A stretch of 64,000 nt of DNA, taken from the NCBI RefSeq assembly GCF_000763885.1, contig NZ_JRKO01000007.1, positions 1 to 64,000 on the forward strand, given 5' to 3'. How positions within the stretch are numbered: the first letter of the stretch is position 1; each line of letters opens with the position of its first letter. The stretch comes from Paracoccus versutus (lineage in GTDB: Bacteria > Pseudomonadota > Alphaproteobacteria > Rhodobacterales > Rhodobacteraceae). A program made the position numbers and the translations under genes. The notes beneath the pieces are model-generated. The model did no database searches. It was not told the DNA's origin and worked only from the letters and a program-made list of their open reading frames with translations. Positions 55,993 through 63,709 of the stretch are shown in pieces.

Positions 55993-57138
55993 ATGCATGG
56001 CGTGACCGGATTTTTTGAAAGTGCGGCCTTGTTGGTCTTTGCCGCGTTCGTGCTCGTGACGATATGTTCACGGATCGGCGTGCCCAGTATCGTCGGTTAC
56101 ATTCTTGCCGGCATAGTCATCGGACCTGCCGGCCTCGGCCTGATTGCTGAGAGCGCTGCCCTGAGCAGCATTGGCGAGATCGGAGTGGTACTCCTGCTGT
56201 TCGCGCTTGGCCTGGAATTCTCGTTCGAGAAGCTCGTAACGCTCAGGAAGCATGTCTTCGGTCTTGGAGCCGCGCAGGTTGCAGTCACGACGATAACGGT
56301 ATCGTTGATAACGAGTCTGATCTTCGATCTCGCGCCCGTCCCCGCAATCCTCATCGGCGGGGCCGTTGCCATGTCATCGACGGCCATGTGCCTCAAGGTG
56401 CTCGCAAGCGCGAACGCTCTGGGATCGGCCCAAGGGCGTCTGGCCATTGCAGTGCTTCTGTTTCAAGACTTGGCAGCTGTCGCATTCCTGCTTCTGCACG
56501 ATTCGATGAGCGGAGCCGCCGAGGGACATGGCGTGATAACGGTCATCGCCAGTTCTACGGCATTGGTTGCAGTTCTGTTCATTGCCCGTGGCCCCCTGCA
56601 GGTGCTTGCCCGTTGGGTCGCATCGCGTGGCGATCCGGAACTCGCCCAACTCCTCGCGCTCACTATTGCGCTCGGGTCTGCGATCGTCGCGACCTCCGCC
56701 GGTCTTTCTCCGGCACTCGCCGCATTCGCGGCCGGCATGATTATCGGCGAGGGTGACGCGCGCCATGCCGTCGAGAACGAGATCCGGCCCTTCCGCGATT
56801 TGTTTGTCGGGATTTTCTTTGTCGGCATCGGAACGCAATTGCCACTTTGGATCATTCCTTCTGCATGGCCTGTCGTGCTGATCTGGCTTGTCATTCTTCT
56901 CGTGGGCAAGACGCTGATTGTTATGGTCGTCGCCCGACTATTCGGCGAGTCGCTTCAGATTTCATGGCGAACTGGAATCATTCTTGCTCATGGGGGCGAG
57001 TTTAGTCTCATGCTGCTGTCGGTTTCCTCGACATCGGGCATTGTTGCAGAGGAATTCGCTGGTCCTTTACTCCTCGCGATTGGCGTGAGCATGCTGGCCG
57101 GGACGCTTATGGTCAGGTGGGCGGGGCTAAAGGTTTAG
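55993..57138 (+). CDS. kefB: KefB-type cation/proton antiporter, membrane part only
   Basis: A 381-residue CPA2 antiporter with about 12 helices: AALLVFAAFVLVTICSRIGV, VGYILAGIVIGPAGLGLI, the ion-site LFQDLAAVAFLLL, FAAGMIIGEGDARH and IILAHGGEFSLMLLSV. The soluble TrkA-N/RCK domain that gates KefB/KefC on glutathione adducts is absent, so ~220 residues are missing at the C-terminus; tLST KefB is often full length. ATG 55993 follows AAGGAGAAG. It is the last gene of the island; 37 AT-rich bases separate it from the phage o-spanin stop. Confidence 0.92.
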   Translation: MHGVTGFFESAALLVFAAFVLVTICSRIGVPSIVGYILAGIVIGPAGLGLIAESAALSSIGEIGVVLLLFALGLEFSFEKLVTLRKHVFGLGAAQVAVTTITVSLITSLIFDLAPVPAILIGGAVAMSSTAMCLKVLASANALGSAQGRLAIAVLLFQDLAAVAFLLLHDSMSGAAEGHGVITVIASSTALVAVLFIARGPLQVLARWVASRGDPELAQLLALTIALGSAIVATSAGLSPALAAFAAGMIIGEGDARHAVENEIRPFRDLFVGIFFVGIGTQLPLWIIPSAWPVVLIWLVILLVGKTLIVMVVARLFGESLQISWRTGIILAHGGEFSLMLLSVSSTSGIVAEEFAGPLLLAIGVSMLAGTLMVRWAGLKV

Positions 57139-57175
57139 TAGGGCAAACATAAAGATAACTATATTGCTCAGTTTA

Positions 57176-57427
57176 CTAAGAGCACGCCCGAGCCTGATCC
57201 CGCATGACGCTGTAGTCGGCGAGCATTTCAACGATTGCCGATCCCTCCGGCAGCAGATTGAGCTCGTCGGCTGCCCGCGCCTGGAACTCCCGGCCATACT
57301 CGACCACGGGCGGGCAAGTCGCGAGCCTGCCATGCTCAGAACGAAACGTCCCGCATCCGTTCAGCAAGCTCGTGGTGATCGCGAGGACGGCGAGCCGCCG
57401 CTTCCAGCATCCGACGTTGGACGTCAT
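57176..57427 (-). CDS. Outer-membrane spanin lipoprotein (Rz1-like)
   Basis: An 83-residue exported protein: KRRLAVLAITTSLLNGCGTF with a lipobox LNGC, then a short Pro-containing periplasmic part. It begins inside the i-spanin gene in another frame (92-base overlap), the classic Rz/Rz1 layout. Together they fuse inner and outer membranes in the last step of lysis. Sequence similarity to Rz1 is weak, the arrangement is strong. Confidence 0.75.
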   Translation of the reverse strand: MTSNVGCWKRRLAVLAITTSLLNGCGTFRSEHGRLATCPPVVEYGREFQARAADELNLLPEGSAIVEMLADYSVMRDQARACS

Positions 57428-57593
57428 TGGCCTTCTCCATGGTTTCAAGGCGTTCGGCGAGGCGTCCCGCTCGCCCCCCGGAGCGCCGAAGCGAAAGCAG
57501 GAACAGGAGCACGGCGAACGCGATGGCGCCGTAGCGCAGAGCTACCCGCATGCACGGGCGGGCGGCGAACCCGGTCAGGAGCGCGGTGATCAT
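57336..57593 (-). CDS. Inner-membrane spanin (Rz-like)
   Basis: An 85-residue protein with one N-terminal helix (VALRYGAIAFAVLLFLLSLR) followed by a coiled-coil-like charged region (AERLETMEKANDVQRRMLEA), the form of an i-spanin. ATG 57593 overlaps the endolysin stop by 4 bases. It overlaps the o-spanin gene. Confidence 0.7.
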   Translation of the reverse strand: MITALLTGFAARPCMRVALRYGAIAFAVLLFLLSLRRSGGRAGRLAERLETMEKANDVQRRMLEAAARRPRDHHELAERMRDVSF

Positions 57594-58264
57594 CGCCGCC
57601 CCTTCTTCCAATCGTCGAGCCGAGCGTAGATCGTGACCGCGATGCCGGCGAGCGCCACCGCGATGAACACCCAGCGCAGTGTGTCGAGATACGGCACGAG
57701 CGGCAGGATCGCGGACTGGGTCTCCGCCAGGACGCTCTGAGCCACCTCGACCCCGGCGGCACCCAGCGTCGCCACACCGGCTGCGCCGCCGCCCTTCATG
57801 GTGCGGCTGTCAGCCAGCACCTCGCGCGCGGGCGGCGTCTCGGCTGCAAATGCCGTCGCCCGGACCGGGAACCGCTCGCCCCACTGGCGCGCGGGCCCGA
57901 CGTCGACATGGATGAACCCCGAGCGCGGATAGAAGCCGAAGCCGAGGAATCCGACCTCCCGCGCCGCCGCCTCGAAGGCCACCGGGTCGTGGTTCGCCAT
58001 GGCGATATCGAAGGCGGCGCCGTCGAGATGCTTCGACCGCGTGGCGCCGCCGACGGCGCGGTTGTGCTCGGGGCTGCGATAGGCGGAACGCACGATCAGC
58101 GGCTTGCCCAGCCGGTCGCGCAGCGCCTGCAGCTTGTCGAGCGCGGGCTCGTTGATCAGCAGCTTGCCAGTGCCCCGGCAGGCGATCTCGGCTGGCGAGA
58201 AGTTGGGCCAGCGCCAGCTGCTCACGGGGACGTCGCGCCAGTGGTCGTAGAAGGTCGTGGTCAT
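57590..58264 (-). CDS. M15 peptidase endolysin with C-terminal membrane helix
   Basis: A 224-residue protein. The catalytic domain is Peptidase_M15_3/VanY-like: WPNFSPAEIACRGTGKLLIN, the LIVRSAYRSPEHNRAVGGA site, SKHLDGAAFDIA (zinc His and Asp), and GFYPRSGFIHVDVGPARQWG. After a linker there is a C-terminal helix (WVFIAVALAGIAVTIYARLD), an anchor or SAR-like element. It cuts peptidoglycan peptides during lysis. The ATG at 58264 is only 16 bases beyond a strong terminator. Confidence 0.9.
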   Translation of the reverse strand: MTTTFYDHWRDVPVSSWRWPNFSPAEIACRGTGKLLINEPALDKLQALRDRLGKPLIVRSAYRSPEHNRAVGGATRSKHLDGAAFDIAMANHDPVAFEAAAREVGFLGFGFYPRSGFIHVDVGPARQWGERFPVRATAFAAETPPAREVLADSRTMKGGGAAGVATLGAAGVEVAQSVLAETQSAILPLVPYLDTLRWVFIAVALAGIAVTIYARLDDWKKGRR

Positions 58265-58280
58265 GGGGTTCTCCGAAACG

Positions 58281-58304
58281 AAAAAAACCCGCCTCGAGGG
58301 CGGG
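58281..58304 (-). terminator. Intrinsic terminator directly before the lysis genes
   Basis: The minus strand reads CCCGCC-CTCGA-GGCGGG (58299-58304 with 58288-58293) followed by seven T (58281-58287). It stands between the small membrane gene and the endolysin start, which has GGAGAA in the 16 bases left. There is no room for a promoter between it and the lysis genes. Confidence 0.93.
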
Positions 58305-58338
58305 TGATTGCGAACTGATGAATGGGGATGGGGCGCGG

Positions 58339-58626
58339 CTACGGGCTGCCGCCGAAGATCTTGAGCTTGATGGCGATGCTCGCGAGCAGCGCCAGCATGA
58401 CGCCGGTTGTGATCATGCGGACGGCCGTCTGCATGGCGGTGCGGCGCACCAGGCGGATGCAGTCGACGAGCGAGCGGAGATCGCGGATGTCGAGCGCGGC
58501 CTCGTCGCCGTCGAGACCGACATCGGCGAGCGCGCGCTTCGCGCCTTCCTCTGCGGCCCGGGTCAGGATCGCCTCGAATTCGGCGTCGGGCATGCGGACG
58601 AAGCCGTCGGATCGGGGTGGTGTCAT
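58339..58626 (-). CDS. Small phage membrane protein (DUF6127-like)
   Basis: A 95-residue protein: acidic helical start (DAEFEAILTRAAEEGAKRAL), DEAALDIRDLRSLVDCIRLV, and one C-terminal helix (MITTGVMLALLASIAIKLKI). The family label DUF6127 is recalled, not verified. A holin-like role is possible from its position between tail and endolysin genes. Confidence 0.6.
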   Translation of the reverse strand: MTPPRSDGFVRMPDAEFEAILTRAAEEGAKRALADVGLDGDEAALDIRDLRSLVDCIRLVRRTAMQTAVRMITTGVMLALLASIAIKLKIFGGSP

Positions 58627-58646
58627 CGGGATCCTCCTTCCACCGC

Positions 58647-59723
58647 TCAGCCGATCTTGCAGCCCCAGAAGGACGTGTGATCGGCGGCGAAGTAGCCGTC
58701 CGCGACCCGGAAATACCCCTGCAGTTCGACGGTATCGCCTGCCGTCAGCGGGACCATGGTCTGCAGCCAGATCGTGGTGGCGAGCGAGACGTGGGTGGCG
58801 GAGATCTCCCCGAAGGAGCCGCGGATTTCGGTCGAGCCGTTCAGGACGAGGCGTCCGCTCATGCGGGCGGTGGTGCTGGCGTTGATCTTGTAGAGCAGCG
58901 TCGCGCCGAAGAGGTAGGTGCCGTCGACCAGGGCCACGAAGTGGTTGTTCGCGGCGTCGAAGGCACTCTGATCGTTGTAGTCGGTGTTGTTGAGGCCGAT
59001 CTTCGTCCAGGTCCCGATGCCGACGTAGTTGTCGTAGTTCGTGTAAGCCTTGAACCGGGGCAGCCGGGGCTGGTCCACGATGCCGGTGGCGTTGTCGACG
59101 CTCAGCCCGTCGAAGAAGGTGCTGCCGTCGGCGGAGACCGCGAGACGGAAGCGGTCCGAGCCGAAGAGCCCCACAAGCGCCTTCGTCACGAAGCCGGTCT
59201 GCAGGGTCAGTCCGAGATCGTCGCCCGCAGCCTCCTTGTTCATGGTGTAGAACAGATCGCCGGTGCCGCCCTCGGCCACGGTCTTCGCGGTCCAGAGCGC
59301 CGCGTTGAGCTTGGCCGAGAACGGGTTCGACGCGTCGGCCGTGGTGCCGAGGCCTAGCAGCGTGAGGTTCTGCAGCGCCGCAGGCGTCGTGCCGATCCAG
59401 CCCGCGCCATCGAAGACGACCAGCAGGCCCTCATCCTCGACCCACGCCCGCCATCCGGTGCGTGGCGGCAGGCGCAGCCAGGTGCCGTCGGTCCAGAGCG
59501 CGACGTTCAGGTCCCAGCCCGCCCAGTCGCCCGTCGCACCCGAGCCGACGATGAAGCGGTCGCCATCGGCGGGAGAACCGGGCGGCGCCGTTAGATCCCG
59601 GTCGAGGACGGAGAGCTGGACGAGCCCGTCGAGGATCCGCAGCGCCTCGTTGTGGGTGACATGCTTCTGGGCCTGCGCCGCGAGGACGTAGGGCAGCAGG
59701 AGATGGGTCGTGGCGTCGGACAT
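58647..59723 (-). CDS. DUF2793 phage tail protein with C1q-like end
   Basis: A 358-residue protein. The N-terminal 100 residues are the DUF2793 domain (THLLLPYVLAAQAQKHVTHN, EALRILDGLVQLSVLDRDL, GWRAWVEDEGLLVVFDGAGW). The C-terminal ~130 residues form a jelly-roll (YTNYDNYVGIGTWTKIGLNN, GTYLFGATLLYKINASTTAR, GYFRVADGYFAADHTSFWGC) like C1q/tail-fibre heads, suggesting surface binding. ATG 59723, 11 bases after the TIM-barrel stop. Confidence 0.88.
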   Translation of the reverse strand: MSDATTHLLLPYVLAAQAQKHVTHNEALRILDGLVQLSVLDRDLTAPPGSPADGDRFIVGSGATGDWAGWDLNVALWTDGTWLRLPPRTGWRAWVEDEGLLVVFDGAGWIGTTPAALQNLTLLGLGTTADASNPFSAKLNAALWTAKTVAEGGTGDLFYTMNKEAAGDDLGLTLQTGFVTKALVGLFGSDRFRLAVSADGSTFFDGLSVDNATGIVDQPRLPRFKAYTNYDNYVGIGTWTKIGLNNTDYNDQSAFDAANNHFVALVDGTYLFGATLLYKINASTTARMSGRLVLNGSTEIRGSFGEISATHVSLATTIWLQTMVPLTAGDTVELQGYFRVADGYFAADHTSFWGCKIG

Positions 59724-59734
59724 GGGAAAGGCCT

Positions 59735-62700
59735 TCAGAACGTGAGCGTGACGGTCTTGGGCGCGCCCCGCCCGACGAGGGCGGAGAGCTGATAGATACG
59801 GATGTCGAGCGTGTCGCCGGGGTCGAGCGGACCGCCCCAATCGGCGGTCTGCTGGGCGGCCGTGTAGACCGCGCTGGTCGTCGTCGCGCTCAGCACCCGC
59901 TTCACGGTTGCGCCGTCGAGGATCTCCACCTCGTAGGCTTCGAGTTCCTCGGCCAGCGGCACCTCGAGCCCGCCCCAGCTGTCGGCCGCGAGTGCGCGCG
60001 ACCGGCGCGTCCAGCGGATGGTCAGATCGCCGGGACTGCGCGGCTTGCGCCACGGCTGCTCCACATGGGCCACGGAGAACGGACGGAGCCCGATGCCCGC
60101 AGGCGTGAAGGCCTGTGCGACATAGGTCTCGTCGCTAACCGGGCGGCTCGCCGGGCCGATACGCCAGTTCCACGGGATGCCGAGGTCGGCCTCGGCAATC
60201 GGCAGCGATGCGAGGCTGTCGTCGAGCACCACGACGCGGGCACCAGCAGGCGCCGGGTTGCCCATCGCACCTTCGGTGCCGCGCTGGCCGCGCAGGAGCC
60301 GGGTCAGGCGATACCGGCCGGGCGCCAGCAGTTCCGCCGCGCCCGCCTGAACGATCTCCCACACGCCGGGCGCGCTCTCGATGGCCAGCGCGTTGGCCCC
60401 GCCGAACAGGGTCAGGTCCGTGACGCTCTCCAGCGTGCCGGTGAGCAGATCGACCACCAGCGCGTTGCCGAGGTCGAAGCGCGACGTCGGTCCCGCAAAG
60501 AAGTCCGAGACCAGTGTGCCGATCCGTGCGCGGCTGCCGAACGTGTTCAGCAGCTCAAAGCCATCCGTGGAGGGGCTGCGGAACACCGCCATCTCGCCGG
60601 GCCAGGGAACGGCGTGCGCCGCGACAAACGGCCGATGCGCGGGCTGATCCTCGGTCAGCTGCGGCAGGTCCATCAGCACCGCATCCGGCGCGCCGAACAC
60701 CACGGCCCGCGTCAGCGACGCCGCGCGGGGATCGCCGGGGGGCAGGTCGTAGGTCGCGCGGTCCTGGCGGACCGCCTCGATGCCGCGCGCCTCCGCGTCG
60801 GCGATGGAGACGAACCGCAGATCGACCAGCCGCCCGTCATGCTCCAGCCGGATTGGGTCGGCCGGATCCAGCGCCAGGCGAGAGGGTGGAAGACGGAACG
60901 CCGCCGTCTCGCGCCCCACCCACGCCTCCATCAGCGCACGGCGGCAGCGCCGCTCTGCCTCCTCGGGCGGCACCGCCATCGGGAAGGACTCCGAGGCGAT
61001 GCGGGTCGTGTCGACGGTGATACGCCGCGCCTCGACGAGGGCCGCGTCGTAATCCTCGTCAGCCCGCGCGATCTGCCACTTCAGCGCCTGCGGCAGTTCC
61101 GTCTCCTGGCCGCGTGTCAGTTCCAGCACGTCGCCCTCGCGGGCTGCCACCAGATCGTCGGGCGCGAGAGTGGCGACGGAGGCCCGGCCGCGCATGACGA
61201 AGCGGATCACGCCCTCGGTCTCCACCGCGTCGAAGCCGAAATGCCGCGACAGCGTGGTGATCGAGGCGCGCGGGCTTTCGAGCGCGGTGATGGCGTAGCC
61301 CTCGACCGCACCCCAGAGACCGGAGACGTCGATCCGGGTCTCGGGCAGCCCGGCGCGCAGGCAGAGGTGCCTCACGAGCGCCGCCAGCGACACCGCGCCG
61401 AGCCGCCCGGTCAGCCAGTGGCCGAGCCGCCAGTTCGCGCCGTCCGTCCAGACGTCGGTCAGCGCCGGGAAGAAGGGATAGGGCCGCGCGTCCCAGGTCC
61501 AGGCGGCGCATTCGGGGACGTGCACCATCCGGCCGCCGTAGACCGAGGACAGCGGGTTGTTCGCGGCCTCGCCCCACCAGAGATAGGTCGCCTCGAGATA
61601 AGCCCGCTGGATCGCGTCATCGCGCCAGCCCCGCGAGAAATGCGGCGTGAAGCTCTCCGACGACTTCGGGTCGAAGAAGACGTTCGGCTGGTTCGTGCCC
61701 CGGTCGATGGCCGGACAGCCGAGCTCGGTGAACCAGATCGGCTTCGACTGCGGCACCCACGCGGTCGGCGTCGCGCTCTCCACCCCGCCCGGGCGATCAT
61801 AGTGCGGGTTCGACCACCAGGCGCGCAGATCCTTGTAGCGGAACACCCACGGCTTGCTGGCCGAGCCGTCGGTGATCGGGGTCCGCACCTGCGCCGATCG
61901 GTCGGCGGCAGAGGCATAGAACCAGTCGAAGCCTTCGCCGCCCGCGATGTTCCCCTGCAAGTAGGCCCGGTCGTAGATCGCGGGCCAGCCCTCGGCCGCG
62001 TCGGCATGCTCGAACCCGTCGCGCCAGTCCGACAGCGGCATGTAGTTGTCGATGCCGATGAAGTCGGTGTCCGGATCGGCCCATAGCGGATCGAGATGAA
62101 AGAACACGTCGCTTGAGCCGTCACTCGGCTGGTGCCCGAAATACTCGCTCCAGTCCGCCGCGTATCCGATCTTCGTGCTGGCACCGAGGATCGAGCGCAC
62201 ATCCGCGAGGAGGTCCCGATAGGCCTGCACGGCCGGATAGGTGCTGGCGCCCGAGCGGATCGTCGTCAGCCCCGGCATCTCGGTGCCGATCAGGAAGGCA
62301 TCGACACCGCCTGCCGCCGCGCAGAGATGAGCGTAGTGCAGCACCATGCGCCGCAGGCCCCAGTCGCCCGATAGCCCGGCCCAGGAAACCGATTGACCCG
62401 AGACGCTGAAGCTCGCGGGCGTCGCCGCGCCGAACAGCGCCGCTACCTGGCTTGCGGCTGTGGCGGTCTTGTCGGCGCTGCCGGCGTAGCCAGCCGCCGG
62501 AGAACAGGTGATCCGACCGCGCCACGGGAATACAGGCTGCCCCGTCTCGGCGGCGTTGTCGGAATACGGGTTCGGCAGCGTGTTGTCGGGCGGCACATCC
62601 ATCAGGATGAACGGGTAGAAGGTGACGCGCAGCCCGCGCGCCTTCATCTCCTGGATCGCCTGTACCACGGCGAAGTCGGACGGCGTGCCGCCATAGACAG

Positions 62701-63700
62701 GGCGGTCCTGCTCGTCGCGGCTGACGAGGAAGGCATTGGCGCGGCTGACGCCGTTCACCGACCAGCTGGCGGGCGTGGTGGATTTGGCCGAGACCTCGAC
62801 GCCCGGCCGCACCTTGCAGGAGCCTGCGCGCAGGTCGTCGCCGAACCACGCCACCACGAGGCTGACGCTCTCGACCGCAGGCGCCATCGCCTGCAGCCGG
62901 TCCAGCGCCTCCACCATGTCGGTGGAGTCGGCCAGCGCATTCAGGTTCTCGGGCACCGTCGCGCCGCCATCGGTCTTTCGGATCGCCTGCGTCGCGTAGG
63001 TGAATTCGCCCGAGGCCGGGATCATGGTAACGGTACGGGTCAGTCCCTCGGCGGTGTCGGGATCGGCGAGCGGCCGGAACACCTCGAAGGACAGCTGCGG
63101 CAGGCGGTTGCCGTAGGTCGAGAGCGCCAGTTCCTCGAAGACCACATAGGCCGTACCGCGATAGGCGGGCGTGCTGGCGGCACCGATCTTCGCCGCAATG
63201 AATGGGTCCGCCGTTTGCGCCTCGTCGCCCGGATACCAGCGCCAGGTGACGCCGGAGAGGTCCATCGGCTTGCCGTCGGCCCAGATGCGGCCGACGCCGG
63301 TGATCGGGCCCTCGCACAAGGCCACCGCGAAGCTGGCATAGTACAAATACTCGGTGGTCTTGACCTTGCCACCCCCGCCGCCCTTGCCGCCGCCCTGCGT
63401 GGTGGTCTTCGTCTCCTCGCGGAAATCCGTCGCCCAGATGATGTTGCCGCCCATCCGCATCCGGCCATAGAGCCTCGGGATGACCGCGCCCTCGGTTGAG
63501 GACGTGATCCGGAGACTGTCGAGCCGCGCGCCCTCGATGCGCTGGGTGGGCGCCAACGACGAGATGATCCAGCTGTCGACGACCGAGCCGATGGTGGAGC
63601 CGATGAAGCCGCCGATGGTGGCGGCGCTGACGCCGAGGATCGCGCCGCCGATCGAACCTCCAATGGCGGCGCCGGCCGCGCCGAGAACGAGCGTTGCCAT
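59735..63700 (-). CDS. GTA/phage TIM-barrel host-specificity tail protein
   Basis: A 1321-residue protein of the GTA orfg15 family. It starts MATLVLGAAGAAIGGSIGGA (glycine-rich pseudo-membrane stretch), then FIGSTIGSVVDSWIISSLAP and GAVIPRLYGRMRMGGNIIWA. Residues ~430-750 are the GTA TIM-barrel domain (GYAADWSEYFGHQPSDGSSD, IGIDNYMPLSDWRDGFEHAD, PIWFTELGCPAIDRGTNQPN), followed by phage tail-like beta domains and a fibronectin-like end. It lies at the tail tip. A truncated homologue begins at 36291. Confidence 0.95.
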   Translation of the reverse strand: MATLVLGAAGAAIGGSIGGAILGVSAATIGGFIGSTIGSVVDSWIISSLAPTQRIEGARLDSLRITSSTEGAVIPRLYGRMRMGGNIIWATDFREETKTTTQGGGKGGGGGKVKTTEYLYYASFAVALCEGPITGVGRIWADGKPMDLSGVTWRWYPGDEAQTADPFIAAKIGAASTPAYRGTAYVVFEELALSTYGNRLPQLSFEVFRPLADPDTAEGLTRTVTMIPASGEFTYATQAIRKTDGGATVPENLNALADSTDMVEALDRLQAMAPAVESVSLVVAWFGDDLRAGSCKVRPGVEVSAKSTTPASWSVNGVSRANAFLVSRDEQDRPVYGGTPSDFAVVQAIQEMKARGLRVTFYPFILMDVPPDNTLPNPYSDNAAETGQPVFPWRGRITCSPAAGYAGSADKTATAASQVAALFGAATPASFSVSGQSVSWAGLSGDWGLRRMVLHYAHLCAAAGGVDAFLIGTEMPGLTTIRSGASTYPAVQAYRDLLADVRSILGASTKIGYAADWSEYFGHQPSDGSSDVFFHLDPLWADPDTDFIGIDNYMPLSDWRDGFEHADAAEGWPAIYDRAYLQGNIAGGEGFDWFYASAADRSAQVRTPITDGSASKPWVFRYKDLRAWWSNPHYDRPGGVESATPTAWVPQSKPIWFTELGCPAIDRGTNQPNVFFDPKSSESFTPHFSRGWRDDAIQRAYLEATYLWWGEAANNPLSSVYGGRMVHVPECAAWTWDARPYPFFPALTDVWTDGANWRLGHWLTGRLGAVSLAALVRHLCLRAGLPETRIDVSGLWGAVEGYAITALESPRASITTLSRHFGFDAVETEGVIRFVMRGRASVATLAPDDLVAAREGDVLELTRGQETELPQALKWQIARADEDYDAALVEARRITVDTTRIASESFPMAVPPEEAERRCRRALMEAWVGRETAAFRLPPSRLALDPADPIRLEHDGRLVDLRFVSIADAEARGIEAVRQDRATYDLPPGDPRAASLTRAVVFGAPDAVLMDLPQLTEDQPAHRPFVAAHAVPWPGEMAVFRSPSTDGFELLNTFGSRARIGTLVSDFFAGPTSRFDLGNALVVDLLTGTLESVTDLTLFGGANALAIESAPGVWEIVQAGAAELLAPGRYRLTRLLRGQRGTEGAMGNPAPAGARVVVLDDSLASLPIAEADLGIPWNWRIGPASRPVSDETYVAQAFTPAGIGLRPFSVAHVEQPWRKPRSPGDLTIRWTRRSRALAADSWGGLEVPLAEELEAYEVEILDGATVKRVLSATTTSAVYTAAQQTADWGGPLDPGDTLDIRIYQLSALVGRGAPKTVTLTF

Positions 63701-63709
63701 GTCGGGGTC

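Larger units (their letters stand above)
42178..57138. mobile_element. Stress-tolerance island (tLST / locus-of-heat-resistance type)
   Basis: Seventeen mostly tightly spaced genes form two divergent operons around 46204-46404. Left arm: hsp20, hsp20, hsp20, yfdX, psiE, htpX. Right arm: marR-like, ftsH, clpK, HPF-sigma fusion, hdeD, two unknowns, NDUFS4-like, rhomboid remnant, thioredoxin, kefB-like. ClpK, extra FtsH, sHSPs, YfdX, HdeD, PsiE, Trx and KefB together are the defining set of the transmissible locus of stress tolerance described in Enterobacteriaceae and Pseudomonas. It is flanked on the left by recombinase debris and on the right by prophage genes, and codons look less GC-extreme than the backbone. 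Confidence 0.9.

Noticed and set aside
60065-62086. A 673-codon plus-strand frame inside the TIM-barrel gene
   Set aside because: High-GC shadow frame; the opposite strand carries a well-supported tail protein.
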